Assembly (NCBI RefSeq): GCF_900312745.1
Contig: NZ_OMPD01000009.1
Location: 434,001 to 498,000, forward strand
DNA length: 64,000 nucleotides
Direction of reading: 5' to 3'
From: Aquimarina sp. AU58
GTDB lineage: Bacteria; Bacteroidota; Bacteroidia; Flavobacteriales; Flavobacteriaceae
Both the position numbers and the translations under genes were made by a program. Positions 1-11,100 of the stretch are shown piece by piece (position 1 is the stretch's first letter; each line of letters opens with the position of its first letter). The notes under the pieces are model-generated. The model was not told the origin of the DNA. It searched no databases and saw nothing but the letters and a program-made list of their open reading frames with translations.

Positions 1-3000
1 AGTAAACGTAAAAGTATCTGATGGAGCTGCTACAGTTCCTAACTCTTCTTTTTGCACAACTCTACCCAACATATCGATTACAGAAATTGTAATTTTTTGA
101 TTTGCTGTAGGCATTTTGATCGTTGTTTGTGTCCTGAACGGGTTAGGAGAATTATGTATAACAGTAGTATTATCTGTGGTTAGCGTAATGTCCTCGATAT
201 CATCATTATTAATAATTGTTGCATCACTATCTTCCTCATCAATAGTGTCGTCGGTATTTTCTTTCTCCTTGGTAAAAGCAAGTTTAGCAACTTCTAGATT
301 AAAAAGAGCAAAGCTTTGATAATCTCCCTGAATAGAAAATACAACACTTCTTAATTCATCGATAGAAACACTTTGTTTTGCCTTACTAGAAAACTCTGAA
401 AAAGGAATGGTATACGTTTGTTTTGTATCACTTGCTTTTATGGTATATCTAAGCCTGTCATTCCAGTTTACAAGATCTTTGGTTACCAAAATTACTTCTA
501 CATCTCTGTCGGTATATAATTCAAACTCAACTGCATCATACTCAGAAACATTTAGGGTTAGATCACCACCAAGAATATTTCTAAACAAGTTCACGGTTTC
601 TTTAAGGTTACCACTTACTTTGGCATCTCGTTCTACTTGATAATGCCCTTCTTGCGTGTCACTGTTTTTATTTTTTATGATTTCAAAATTAAATACAGTA
701 GCTCCCTGCTCAAGAAAATCGATACCCCATGGACCATCTGCCAGGTATAATACATCTGCTGTATTGGGATTATCTCCCGTAATTGCAAATCCAATATCAA
801 ATAAGTATCCTGTTTCTACAGTAATAGTTTCCTGGTATTTACCAGATAAGGATATGGTTTTGGTAATTAGTTCTTCTTTAGATAGCTCGGTAACTCTTTT
901 GTTTCCTCTGAAATTAAACTGACTTACTTCTGATTTATTTACAATATCCAGAATAAGTTTACCGTCTCTATAAAATCCTTTTTGTACAAATACAGATGGA
1001 ATGTTATTAGGAATAAAAGTTTTACCTAATGATTTTTGTTCGATCAATTTATCGATAATCGTATTTGCAATAGTTGCTACCTGTGGGATAGAACCACCCC
1101 AAATCTGGAAGTTAAGGTAGTCACCTTCTGGATATTGATCGATATTCCATAAGCTATATAATTCATTTTGAAACTCATCTATTCTTACAGAGAAATGTAA
1201 GGCTTGTTCAACTTCTCCTGTAACTCTTCTGATTTTGGTATTTACCAAAGTATGATTTCGAATTGTTAATGTTCTTATATCTTCTAATACAGAACCATTA
1301 AGTCTATCACAGATCGTTTTAGAATGATCATAAACAGATCCTTTGGTTGCCATAGCCAGGGCTGCTCCAACTCTCTTATTTTGATTGTAGTAATCTATCG
1401 AAAATACTGCCGTAGCATTCGTTATACCAATTAGATCGTCTGGACTAGAAACAAAAGATGTTTCTGTTCCTGTAGCACCGGTTGTTGGGAAATAGATACT
1501 TAAATCTTGGTTATTACCAGACTTGTATGATTTTTGACCCGGGGCGAAACGTTTCTGTAATTTCTTTTGATTGTATACGTTGTTCGTTTTTGATCTTAAA
1601 AAATTTCTTTTGGCAATTAAACTAGCCAGGTCACCATTACTTTCTAATCCACCGTCGTTTCCAGAAGTTACAACACCTTCTTCTGTTAATTCTGGAATGT
1701 TTGTAGTTTTTAAGGAGGAGTATTGATCGGCTTTGATGTGAAAAAGAACATCATTAAAGTCGTGATCTGCTCCCGGGTAGTCCCTTCTAATATCTTCAAA
1801 TCCAAGTACGATACTCTCATTTGCCGTATCAGCAAGCAAGATATTATGTGGTCGTAGGGCTTCATCACATTCTGGGTTGTAATCAGGATTAGAATAGATT
1901 TGCCATAACCCAGAGTCTACGGTGCTACCATTCCAACCGTCTACAAGTAATACCCAACCAATACCAGTATCTGCTGCAAAACTTCCTATGTTTACAGTAT
2001 TACCAGCATTTAATTCACCATTACTACCTGTTTTAGAAGCATTAGGAAATACAATAGTTATATCTTCTGGGCTAGGAGCCACAGCAGAAGGACTATTGAT
2101 ATCATAGGTATAAAAACCTAGTGTATTTTTATAATTTGTGTTTTCACCAATAAAAGTTACAGAAACATTCGTTGTACTTTCAATAATAACATTGGTGTCA
2201 TATCCCGAATAGATATAATTCGGGTTAAGGTTTGGTACAGAATTTCCTTCTGGTAATGCGTTATCGATTCGTGTGAGATAATCAGAAGTGAGTGTTTCGT
2301 TTGTTCCCAGATAGTCTGGCGTTCCGTTACTATTGTATGTTCCTGGATATTGGTATCGCTGACCGATACTTAGTACAGGAAAACTGCTTGGAGTTTGGTT
2401 TCCGTTATCAGAATCAAATACAGTTTCTTTTAAATCAAAATTATCATCTAAGCCATCCTGATCAAAATCATTTCCTGCGGCAACTGTATCAGCAGTACCA
2501 TCACTGTTAGTATCATACCCATCTACAGTATCCAAAGTTCCATCATTATTAGAATCGGTATCCATAAAGTCTGGATTATCAGTACCATCAGTATTTACAT
2601 ATCCTTGGGGAGTACCACCATGATCTGGATCAAAAGCATCGTCCATACCATCTCTATCCTGATCAGAACCAGAAAGGGTTACGAAACTTGCGCTGTTTTG
2701 CCCTTCGATAAGATCAATAATACCATCCTGATCTGCATCAATATCGTATGGATCATAAATTAAGTCACCATCGGTATCGGTAGGGTAGAATGCAACTCCA
2801 GTTTGATCAACGTCTACTATGTCTGCAATTCCATCAAGATCAGAATCCACAAAATTATCATCTTCAGAATTAAAAAAACCATCTCCATTGGTGTCATAAC
2901 TTCCTAGTCCGGCTTCAACGATATCAAATATCCCATCGTTATCACTATCAAGATCCAATGCATTAGGAACTCCGTCACGATCAGTATCAAAAGCCAAAGA

Positions 3001-3939
3001 CACTCCACTATTACAGGTGTTACCAAAATCCGGATCCAGGTAATTAAAAATTCCATCAGAGTCATCGTCTCCATATGGGTCAACTCCACCACCTTCTACC
3101 ACATCAGGGATTCCATCACCATCGGTATCCTTATCAAAAGGATCCAAAACTTCATCTTTATCAGCATCTATAGGAGATACTCCAACTGCACATTTAAAGC
3201 CATCATTAGAATTTGTTACTTCTGTATTGTTTAATAATGTAGCATAAGGAGTAGCAGACTCATAGTCATTTACTAAATACAATCCACCTTTATTACTAGA
3301 TACATATAATCGGTTACTGGTGTCGGTATAACACGCACCAAATGTATGACTAGGCAAATCTGTAACAGACTTATAGCTAAAAGCAGGTGTAGCTGTTGTA
3401 AGATCCCATTTATACACATTTCCTTTACTACCGCCATATAGATTACCATCTATAAATACGATATCTGCACAAGTACTTGGTGAAGCCTGATCGGATACTA
3501 CAATCTCAAATGTAGGAGATGAAGAACCATCATAGCTTTGAAGATTGGTAATCTTATGAAAAGATTGTTTGTCGAGTGCGTTTTGAAAAACCCATAGATT
3601 TCCTTCGCTATCTACATCGGCAGCATAACCACCACCAAAAGAAACACCTCCGTTTTGTGCAACAGCACCTAGATCTACTACCATGTCTGTTCCAATACGT
3701 AGTAAATGCTTATCGCTATTTCTAATCGCATATAAAAAGTTATCTACAGGATTGTATCCCCCCGCATTGTATGCTGTATGCGTATGAAGAGGGTCTGAGT
3801 ATGTTCCTGTTATCGGGTCGTATGATCGTAATGCTCCAGAAATTACCTGATAAAATTTTCCCTCGTTACAATCAAAAGATTGTTGGGCATACGTAATATT
3901 CGCTAGGAGAATTATCAAAAGGATAATGATCTTTTTCAT
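1..3939 (-). CDS. Giant TSP3/DUF4114 secreted protein, T9SS sorted, 3' end outside window
   Basis: The ATG at 3939 opens a frame that stays open to base 1, giving 1313 codons without a stop; the last residues lie beyond the left edge. A Sec signal peptide ([18 protein letters not shown]) leads the protein. Residues about 20-250 resemble a beta-propeller-like region, and about 260-510 are Asp-rich thrombospondin type 3 calcium-binding repeats (DSDNDG-type). A DUF4114-like motif (GFEDIRRD, then DHDFNDV) lies near 713-735. The visible C-terminus (SPNPF, then VIDMLGRVV) is the start of a type A T9SS sorting domain, so only about 25 residues are missing. It is a close paralogue, over its whole length, of the gene at 23813-27838. 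The role is probably a large calcium-stabilised cell-surface or secreted protein; the substrate or partner cannot be read from the sequence. Confidence 0.9.
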   Translation of the reverse strand, partial: MKKIIILLIILLANITYAQQSFDCNEGKFYQVISGALRSYDPITGTYSDPLHTHTAYNAGGYNPVDNFLYAIRNSDKHLLRIGTDMVVDLGAVAQNGGVSFGGGYAADVDSEGNLWVFQNALDKQSFHKITNLQSYDGSSSPTFEIVVSDQASPSTCADIVFIDGNLYGGSKGNVYKWDLTTATPAFSYKSVTDLPSHTFGACYTDTSNRLYVSSNKGGLYLVNDYESATPYATLLNNTEVTNSNDGFKCAVGVSPIDADKDEVLDPFDKDTDGDGIPDVVEGGGVDPYGDDDSDGIFNYLDPDFGNTCNSGVSLAFDTDRDGVPNALDLDSDNDGIFDIVEAGLGSYDTNGDGFFNSEDDNFVDSDLDGIADIVDVDQTGVAFYPTDTDGDLIYDPYDIDADQDGIIDLIEGQNSASFVTLSGSDQDRDGMDDAFDPDHGGTPQGYVNTDGTDNPDFMDTDSNNDGTLDTVDGYDTNSDGTADTVAAGNDFDQDGLDDNFDLKETVFDSDNGNQTPSSFPVLSIGQRYQYPGTYNSNGTPDYLGTNETLTSDYLTRIDNALPEGNSVPNLNPNYIYSGYDTNVIIESTTNVSVTFIGENTNYKNTLGFYTYDINSPSAVAPSPEDITIVFPNASKTGSNGELNAGNTVNIGSFAADTGIGWVLLVDGWNGSTVDSGLWQIYSNPDYNPECDEALRPHNILLADTANESIVLGFEDIRRDYPGADHDFNDVLFHIKADQYSSLKTTNIPELTEEGVVTSGNDGGLESNGDLASLIAKRNFLRSKTNNVYNQKKLQKRFAPGQKSYKSGNNQDLSIYFPTTGATGTETSFVSSPDDLIGITNATAVFSIDYYNQNKRVGAALAMATKGSVYDHSKTICDRLNGSVLEDIRTLTIRNHTLVNTKIRRVTGEVEQALHFSVRIDEFQNELYSLWNIDQYPEGDYLNFQIWGGSIPQVATIANTIIDKLIEQKSLGKTFIPNNIPSVFVQKGFYRDGKLILDIVNKSEVSQFNFRGNKRVTELSKEELITKTISLSGKYQETITVETGYLFDIGFAITGDNPNTADVLYLADGPWGIDFLEQGATVFNFEIIKNKNSDTQEGHYQVERDAKVSGNLKETVNLFRNILGGDLTLNVSEYDAVEFELYTDRDVEVILVTKDLVNWNDRLRYTIKASDTKQTYTIPFSEFSSKAKQSVSIDELRSVVFSIQGDYQSFALFNLEVAKLAFTKEKENTDDTIDEEDSDATIINNDDIEDITLTTDNTTVIHNSPNPFRTQTTIKMPTANQKITISVIDMLGRVVQKEELGTVAAPSDTFTFT

Positions 3940-4034
3940 AGTATATACTGGTCGTATGTATTGAAACTAATACAGACGTTTTTTTGATAGTTAAAATAGA
4001 TTTTGAATTAAATTTTGCTTAAGAAGAAAAGTAG

Positions 4035-4862
4035 TTATCTTACCATATAGTAATTTGTTTTAAGATTGAAAATATCTGAAGCACTTTTGCTATTTGTTTT
4101 AATTTTGAAGTAGCTAAACCAGATCATTAATAGATTGATCGGAATAAGAAAAGAATCTTTTAATGTTATTTTAGAGCCTTCTACTTCAATCCAACTATCT
4201 AGTGGTTCTTCACTAATACAGTTTAACAGATCTTTTAACCCTACATGTTTTTTTAATCGAAGAAAGATTTCGATATCAAATAGCCATCTGCTTATAAATC
4301 GTTGGCTATATACATTTTCGATGATACTTTTCTTAAATACTTTTGCACCACACTGTGTATCTTTAATAGGAAGCTGAAGAATAAATCGGATAAAGAATCC
4401 AACAAAGTTTGATAAGAGCTTTCTAATTATATTTCTTTCAATATTGTTTGCTTCTGCTGCTTTTCTAGAACCAAAAACCATGGTTAGTTTTGGATCACTA
4501 TTTAGTTTCTTTACTAAGTTGTCCATTTCTTCTAGTGATGTAGAAAGGTCGGCGTCAAGAAAAGCGATATTTTCTATAATGTCTATATCTGCTAGGTAGT
4601 TTGCTCCGGTTTGTACTGCGGTAGCCTTACCTTGGTTATGTTCGAGGTCAAGTACTGCTATCCTTTGTGGATCAAACTCTTTGAGCTCGCACAACATTTT
4701 TAAAGTGTCATCAGAACTGCCATCATTTACAAAACATAAGTGGTAATTAGAATTTTTGCTTAAGAAATCGCAAAACTTTTTTTGATCCAGTCTATTATAT
4801 TCATTATAGCATGGGATAATAATTCCGGTAATTTTCGTCATTTTTTTTAGATTTTGGGACAT
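4035..4862 (-). CDS. Family 2 glycosyltransferase (dolichyl-phosphate-sugar synthase-like)
   Basis: This 275-residue protein has the GT2 GT-A fold signatures: IIPCYNE near the N-terminus, FVNDGSSDDT for nucleotide-sugar binding, and FLDADLST as the metal-binding DxD segment. The motif DTQCGAKVF is typical of the dolichol/polyprenyl-phosphate mannosyl- or glucosyl-transferase subgroup. No large C-terminal membrane domain is present, so it is the soluble or membrane-associated type. ATG 4862 is used; a second ATG seven codons in (MTKIT) would also leave the domain intact. It is followed after 95 bp by the giant T9SS gene and is divergent from the TPR/barrel gene at 5413. It could glycosylate a lipid carrier or take part in surface polysaccharide synthesis; the acceptor is unknown. 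Confidence 0.85.
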   Translation of the reverse strand: MSQNLKKMTKITGIIIPCYNEYNRLDQKKFCDFLSKNSNYHLCFVNDGSSDDTLKMLCELKEFDPQRIAVLDLEHNQGKATAVQTGANYLADIDIIENIAFLDADLSTSLEEMDNLVKKLNSDPKLTMVFGSRKAAEANNIERNIIRKLLSNFVGFFIRFILQLPIKDTQCGAKVFKKSIIENVYSQRFISRWLFDIEIFLRLKKHVGLKDLLNCISEEPLDSWIEVEGSKITLKDSFLIPINLLMIWFSYFKIKTNSKSASDIFNLKTNYYMVR

Positions 4863-5412
4863 ACTTCCGGGGTAGTAGAAGTATTGGTTTTTTAATACGG
4901 GTCTTTATTATTTTTTTAGACCTTAATCTTTTAAAACATGTTAAACATTCTTCTGGGGATTTTTGAAGACTATTTTACATTTTGACGAATTTACTGTAAT
5001 CTCGAATTGATGGTAAGCGCTAGTTATCAACTCGTTGTAAAAGTAATATTGGTTTTTGAAATTTGATTATGGTAAAACCACAAAATATTTACGCAAATTC
5101 CAAAAACAGTGTATTTCGTCGGTTAATCGATATTTTTTACTGAAATTTTAACATTTTTTGATTTGAAAAAGAAGGTAAAATACTACAAATGTTAAAGAAA
5201 AAAATGATTTTTTGATTATTTTAATGTTAAAAAAAGGGGGTTTTTCCCCTGTTTCATTCCTTAATTATTTAAAATTATGTTAATGCTGATACATTTTTTG
5301 TTAAATGAATCCAGGGTAGAGATATTATTTTTATAAAACTTATTAAGTTTTTGACTGCTGTTTTTTTAGTTATTCTTACTTTAACGATGTTAATCAACTA
5401 TTACACAAAATA
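4863..5412. other. Divergent intergenic region
   Basis: This is 550 very AT-rich bases between the divergent GT2 gene and the TPR/barrel gene, so promoters for both should lie here. No open frame of note is seen. A short G-run/C-run hairpin (AGGGG, loop, CCCCT at 5235-5250) is the only clear structure. I could not place a convincing Bacteroidota -7/-33 pair. Confidence 0.4.
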
Positions 5413-7488
5413 ATGCACTTAAAGTCATTTTTTATTAGCCTTATATTTTTGTTTTCATTTTCACTTCTATTTGCACAAGATATGCAAGAAGGGTTTACGT
5501 ATTTAGAAACCGGTAAATATGATAAGGCAAAATCTTTTTTTGATACAATTCTAAAACAATATCCCGATAACAAAACAGCACGTTTGTGTTACGGAAGAGC
5601 AGTGGGGTTACTAGGAGATTCGCAACAGGCGGTATCTATTTTTACAGGGCTAAAAAAGGAATATCCAGATGATTTCGAAATTAAACTAAATTATGCCGAA
5701 TCACTACTCTGGAATAGCGAGTTTGCCAAAGCTGAAACGTTTTATGAAAAATTGATTAAAGAAGATAGTAATAGCTTTCCTGCAGTATTGGGGTACGCAA
5801 ACACACTTTCTAATCTCAAAAAATATGAAAATGCATTAAAGATGGTTAACAATGCATTACAATTACAAGAAGGAAACCCCAATGCTCTATTATCACGCAA
5901 ATATATTCGTCTTGGGTATGCCAATACCATTGCACAAGACAAAAAATATAATGAGGCCATTGCATTATTAGATCAAAACCTAATTGATTTTCCTAATGAT
6001 AAGGATACCCAGTTAAACAAAGCAAATCTGTATCTCATGACTAATGACTTAGATAATGCAGAAAAAGCATATACTGCTTTGGCAATACATCCTAAGGATA
6101 GTATTATATCGCTAAATGGCCTGGCTCTTGTAGCGCATAAAAGACATAAAGAGAAAAAAGCACTAGCTATAGCTGGTATGGCGATGCATAAAGTAAAAAA
6201 GTTTAAAGAAGATAAAGAACTCTACTTATCTACACGAGAACGATATATACAAGCGCTATTATGGAACAGGAAATTTGCTGTAGCAAAAGAAGATATAGCC
6301 CGATTACAGCAGTTATATCCAGATCACCCAAGAGTACTGGCTTTACAGGCTAATCATGGGATGTATACCAGTAATTTTAAAACCAGTCTTCAAAAATACG
6401 ATACGATATTAGAAAAAGACAAGGGATCTTTTGATGGTAATTTAGGAATAGCAAATGCGTATAGAGCTGTGGGGAAGGATATGAAATCCTATACATACGC
6501 CTTTAAAACATTAGAATATTACCCAAAGCAACAGGATGCCGAAAAGTTGATAAAGACGTTAAAGAAATCACATACACCATTTATCGAAGAGAAAACAGCA
6601 TTCACTTTTGATAACGGAGATAATGAAGCTGTAAATATTACAGTAAAAACCGAGATTCCTCTGTCTGCCAAATTTAAATCAGAGATTCAATACGATTATA
6701 GAACTACAAAAAATACAGTAACCAAAAATGAAGCCACTTCTCATGATTTTTGGCTGGGGGGAGTATATAAATTTAATGGAAAAGTTTCTCTACAATCCAA
6801 AATAGGAATCACTAATGCCGATGGATTTACAACCGAATATACAGAATTAGTTGCCGAGGCGATAGTAAAGACAAAACCTTTTAAACTTCAAAACTTAGAT
6901 GTTGGATATAAAAGAGAGTTGCAAAATTTTAATGCAGATTTATTAAACCGGGAGATTGTAATGAATAATTACTTTTTGAATTATAACCTGGGGACCAATT
7001 TTAATTTGGGATGGTATACCCAGTATATCTATACTTCTCAAACCGATGATAATAGCAGAAATCTACTTTTTACCTCTTTATACTATACGGTACTACAACG
7101 ACCTATTCTAAAAGTAGGTATTAATTATCAATATCTTTCTTTTAAGAACCAGGTGCCTGTAATTTATTTTAGTCCTGCACGATTTAATTTGGGAGAGCTA
7201 TTTGCAGAAGTGGTAAGTGATCCACAAAAAAAGTGGTTTTATAATGCAAGTGCAGCTTTGGGTCGACAATTTGTAGAAGACGATCCGGGTTCATCTACTT
7301 TTAGAGCAGAAGGAAAATTTGGATATCGGTTTTCAGAACGATTTAAAGCAGGAGTCTATGGTAAGTATAGTAATATCGCTTCGGCTACAGCAGCAGGTTT
7401 TGAGTATGTAGAATTTGGTTTCAGGTTAAAATGGCATTTCTTAAAAAAACCAATTTTTGATAAAAAGATTATGGAGTTACAAAAATAG
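5413..7488 (+). CDS. TPR-repeat outer-membrane beta-barrel protein (PgaA/YaiO-like architecture)
   Basis: This 691-residue protein starts with a Sec signal peptide ending LLFAQ. Residues about 25-400 are a row of tetratricopeptide repeats (for example YLETGKYDKAKSFFDTIL). From about 420 the sequence changes to alternating aromatic and polar strands (EIQYDYRTT, GWYTQYIYTSQT, FGFRLKWHFL) typical of an outer-membrane barrel. A periplasmic TPR array followed by a barrel is the layout of PgaA and of the YaiO family, which are associated with polysaccharide export. The divergent GT2 neighbour fits a polysaccharide role, but no synthase or deacetylase is adjacent, so this remains inference. It is one of only two plus-strand genes. 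A hairpin at 7606-7637 probably ends transcription. Confidence 0.85.
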   Translation: MHLKSFFISLIFLFSFSLLFAQDMQEGFTYLETGKYDKAKSFFDTILKQYPDNKTARLCYGRAVGLLGDSQQAVSIFTGLKKEYPDDFEIKLNYAESLLWNSEFAKAETFYEKLIKEDSNSFPAVLGYANTLSNLKKYENALKMVNNALQLQEGNPNALLSRKYIRLGYANTIAQDKKYNEAIALLDQNLIDFPNDKDTQLNKANLYLMTNDLDNAEKAYTALAIHPKDSIISLNGLALVAHKRHKEKKALAIAGMAMHKVKKFKEDKELYLSTRERYIQALLWNRKFAVAKEDIARLQQLYPDHPRVLALQANHGMYTSNFKTSLQKYDTILEKDKGSFDGNLGIANAYRAVGKDMKSYTYAFKTLEYYPKQQDAEKLIKTLKKSHTPFIEEKTAFTFDNGDNEAVNITVKTEIPLSAKFKSEIQYDYRTTKNTVTKNEATSHDFWLGGVYKFNGKVSLQSKIGITNADGFTTEYTELVAEAIVKTKPFKLQNLDVGYKRELQNFNADLLNREIVMNNYFLNYNLGTNFNLGWYTQYIYTSQTDDNSRNLLFTSLYYTVLQRPILKVGINYQYLSFKNQVPVIYFSPARFNLGELFAEVVSDPQKKWFYNASAALGRQFVEDDPGSSTFRAEGKFGYRFSERFKAGVYGKYSNIASATAAGFEYVEFGFRLKWHFLKKPIFDKKIMELQK

Positions 7489-7605
7489 TACAGATTTGTA
7501 TCTTAAATCCACTGTCGGGGTTATACCAGGTTTTCTTCTTTTATATAATACAACCTACGTCTTAAACCTCTAATTTTTTTGATATTTTGTATTACAAAAT
7601 TTCAA

Positions 7606-7637
7606 AAAAACCAGCTACATCTCTGCAACTGGTTTTT
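7606..7637 (+). terminator. Rho-independent terminator after the TPR/barrel gene
   Basis: The arms AAAAACCAG and CTGGTTTTT form a perfect 9-bp stem around a 14-nt loop, ending in a T run on the plus strand. It lies about 120 bp after the stop at 7488. Because the left arm starts with A residues it could also act on the minus strand for the convergent gene at 7712. Confidence 0.6.
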
Positions 7638-7654
7638 AGCATTTATTTACTCTA

Positions 7655-7705
7655 CCCCTCACTCATGTCTTTGACGCCACTAGCGAGATGCTAGCGGGAG
7701 CGGGG
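7655..7705. repeat. GC-rich inverted-repeat element between convergent genes
   Basis: Within AT-rich DNA this short GC-rich block folds on the minus strand as CCGCTAGC, loop ATCTC, GCTAGTGG (one G-U pair), with flanking CCCC/GGGG and CTC/GAG pairing. It sits just past the stop of the convergent gene at 7712. It may be a terminator or a dispersed REP-like repeat; a genome-wide copy search would decide. Confidence 0.35.
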
Positions 7706-7711
7706 TTTTAT

Positions 7712-8131
7712 TTACTTTTTCAAAGATTTAGCTAATAGAGGTAAAACTTCATTTAGTTTTTTATATTCATATATTTTATTCCCCCCATATTCCATACCAA
7801 CCCATAAATATGATTCTATCGAACTTTTTTCTTCTAATGATAAATTTTCTATTGCTTTTAAATATTCTTGTTCACCAATCTTTTCGATTAAACTAATTAA
7901 AACATAGCCATGATCATATCCTGCTGCATCGGAAATTTTATAAGTTGAAATCTTAATTATTGCTTCTTTATCTAATTTAATTGCTTTATCTAGTGTATCA
8001 CAATATAAATCATCTATTTGTCTATTTAAAAGTTCTGAAATTTTTATTCCTTGAATTTCTCTACAATTACTACAACTCATAATCATTGTATAAACAATTG
8101 TAATCATTACAAAAAAGTGGAGTTTTCGCAT
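7712..8131 (-). CDS. Small lipoprotein, putative periplasmic immunity protein
   Basis: The frame is open further upstream, but the best start is the ATG at 8131, one base after the stop of the RHS gene, giving 139 residues with a lipoprotein signal (MRKLHFFVMITIVYTMIMSC). No family is recognised. The position, directly after an RHS gene with a C-terminal peptidoglycan-enzyme-like toxin and almost touching it, is where polymorphic toxin loci keep their immunity gene. A lipoprotein would place the protein in the periplasm, the compartment where an L,D-transpeptidase-like toxin would act. The immunity role is inferred from location and predicted compartment only. Confidence 0.7.
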   Translation of the reverse strand: MRKLHFFVMITIVYTMIMSCSNCREIQGIKISELLNRQIDDLYCDTLDKAIKLDKEAIIKISTYKISDAAGYDHGYVLISLIEKIGEQEYLKAIENLSLEEKSSIESYLWVGMEYGGNKIYEYKKLNEVLPLLAKSLKK

Positions 8132-8132
8132 T

Positions 8133-11100
8133 TTAGTTATTCTTTTTTTGTTTTGGTTTAGGATTTTGTCCAGATACTGTAATAGTACCATAAACAGTTA
8201 ATCTAGAAAGAGGGTTCACAGATTGTCTTCCTCTTCTATCATTAACAGTTGTAGTTTCTGTAGATTGTATGATTTGATCCATAACTTTCCACTCTTTTTG
8301 TTTTTTATTATATTCAGGACCTCTACAGATAGTAACACATCCATGACTAACACTTCCTAAGTGTAATCTAAATCCATCTCTTAAATTTCCTTTTGAGTTT
8401 CTCTCCGTTGGATCATCATATCTATCATTATACCGATTTCCATCAGTTCTTGAATCAATCCTGTAGTATTCTGGATGTCTTTCATCTGCTTTATTATCTA
8501 CTAAATCGTATTCTCCATTAGGAATTGGTTTTTCTTCAGGTTTTTCTCCAAAATTGACTTCTCCATCACCATCCTTATCATTACCACCAGTAAAAACATT
8601 ATGAATTACTAATATTTGATTATACTTTTCTTCATCTTCTCCAAAAGAAAATTTATATTCCTCAGCGCTTACTGCTCTTGTATCTAGATTGTCATCCCAT
8701 TTATCATCATCATAAATGTATAATCTGTTATTAGTCTTATCAAAATGGATTACAACTTCTTGACCGTCAGGATCAACAAAGAAAACAGGGTTGTTCATTG
8801 TGTAATTATATGGACTTAAGGATAAGTACTGTTCTGCAAGAGGGTCTAAGTTCATCCATCGACCTAAACTAGTATCATAATTTCTTGCTCCATAATCCAT
8901 CCAATCCAACCCAAGTTCGTCTTGTTCTTCCTTACCATTATACCCATAATTATGATTTCTACCACGTAACATAGTATTATACCCGGAATGAGTCATCCCA
9001 AAGGGGTAGTAGTTTTTCTCCTGTACGATCTCACTTTGCGTTATAGAACCATTCTTATCAGCATCTTTATAGGATAGTCGTATGTTTCCTAAGTGATCTT
9101 TAAACTGGTATACATACTTATATCCATCAGCTTCTTTCTCTACAATACCTTCTGTATGATTAAAGAACTCCAGGTTACCATTCTTATAGACGAATTTCCC
9201 AGCATATTCTGTTGTCGATGAACTTCCCTCTGTTGTAATCTTCTTTAATTTTACCCCAGTGGCATCGTAAATATAGGTAATATTTCCATTATGAGAAGCA
9301 TTATTTACTGTTACTGTTTTAGGGAGATTTAAATGATTATAGGTAATCCCTGTAATCCCCTTGTTTTGATCTATTGTCATATTACCATTGGCATCATAGG
9401 TATAATCATCATTGGTATTGGTACCATCTTTAAAGCCAAAACTGATATTGCCGGTATCGGCTACTTTTAAGAGTTTATTACCACTATCATAGGTATATGC
9501 CAGGATATCCATATCACCAAAAGAATTAGCTGCGGTATTTAAATGCCCCTTTCGATTTAAAGAGAGGATATTACCAACTCTATCATAGGTGATACCACTT
9601 ACATCATAATGACCACTAGTACTGCGTCCTTGAGTAATTCGATTTAGATGATCATACTGATATCCATAGGCACGTTTGGTATTGTCATTTGCTGTTTTCC
9701 AGGTGGTTTCACTAATATTACCATTGTACAAAGCCGTTGCTCCCAGGTTTTCTGTAGTGGTGTTATAATTGATCTTAAATGCAAACAGTTTGTTACCAAG
9801 AGCTATATCAGGATCATTGATTTTAGTCAACCATCCCCTTACATTATAGGTATAATCCACTTCTTGTAATCCTCCTCCAACTGTTTTAGAGGTTAATTGT
9901 CCTAACTTATCATAGGTATTAGATACGATCAATTCTCCCGGGAATTCCTCGTTCTGGATCTTAGCAAAGAAAGAAGTACTAGCTGTAGCTGCAAAATGAA
10001 ATCCATTAGACAAGGTAATGGTATTACCCGCTACAGTAGTTGTAGTCTGGGTGATCGGTTGTGATAAGGTTACTGCTGGTGTAACCCCGGTATTACCGGT
10101 GCAATTTACCCCAGAAGTATCTTCTATACATTGTCTTTGGGTGAGCATCCTACCCATATGATCATAGGTAAAGGTATCTATGGTAACAATGGCAGCATTG
10201 CTATCTTTGGTGTGAGTACTTTTGGTTTGTTCTACTTTACCTACAAAATCCAATTGGGTTTCTATAACATCTGTAGTGTTTAGATACTCATTCTTGCTAG
10301 CTATATAGATAGGTCTTGCTTTTTTATCATAATAAGTAACCGTGGTGATCCAATCATAGGTATCAAGTACTCGTACCTTGCTTCCTGTAGGTAGTGTCTT
10401 GGTTTGATCGGTAATAGCTTCGTTATATACCGTACCAGGATTGGTTAATCCTACAATGTCAAACCCATAATCATCATAATAGTTGATGGTATGTAACTCC
10501 AGGTTTGTTTTTGGGAATGCCACATTACTATAATAGATAGTAGTCCCATCGATCATAGCCACAGCACCGCGCTGCTCCCATAAGGTAGATTCTGTATTTA
10601 CAGCTTGTTGTATGGTTTTTCTATCGCGGTTATCGGTAATCTTACCCGTATAGGTAACCCTGCCAAAAACATCATATTTGGTAAAGAGCCAGACATTGCT
10701 CGCTTTTAGATTCGCGTCCTGAGTCAGAATAGGGTGATCTAGTTTATTATACACAATATACTCCCAATCCTTACCAGGGATTTTCTTTTCAATAAGTCTA
10801 TTACGATTGTCATATCGGTATTGATAACAGAGTTCTGCAAGCTCACTCTGGCTTACCCCATCACTAACCGCTACTTTAGGGGGGATTACATAGGTTAAAT
10901 TCCCAAATCTATCGTAAACATAATGAGTGTCGTGTGCCGATCCTGCATTAAAGGTTCGTTTTAAAACAATTCTACCCTGTTTATCCTTGTACTCTTTGGT
11001 CGTATGATTGTTACCTTCTGCCGGAGTCCAGTTTTCATCTTGCGTGATGGTTATATGTAACTGATTTACAGCATAAAAATTATCCTTTACCAGACTAGGG

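Noticed and set aside
1..3092. Short plus- and minus-strand frames within the first 3 kb
   Set aside because: They are shadows of the long minus-strand T9SS gene, whose frame has no stop because its end lies outside the window.
2292..3092. Repeated GATTCTGAT/GATCAGG-like DNA pattern taken at first for a CRISPR or repeat array
   Set aside because: It encodes the Asp-rich TSP3 calcium repeats; spacing and sequence vary as in coding repeats.
5231..5250. G-run/C-run hairpin as terminator
   Set aside because: It lies between divergent genes, has only a 5-bp stem and no proper T tail.
8133..8191. Longer start for the immunity lipoprotein at 8191
   Set aside because: It would overlap the RHS gene by about 60 bases and put 20 non-signal residues before a clear lipoprotein signal.
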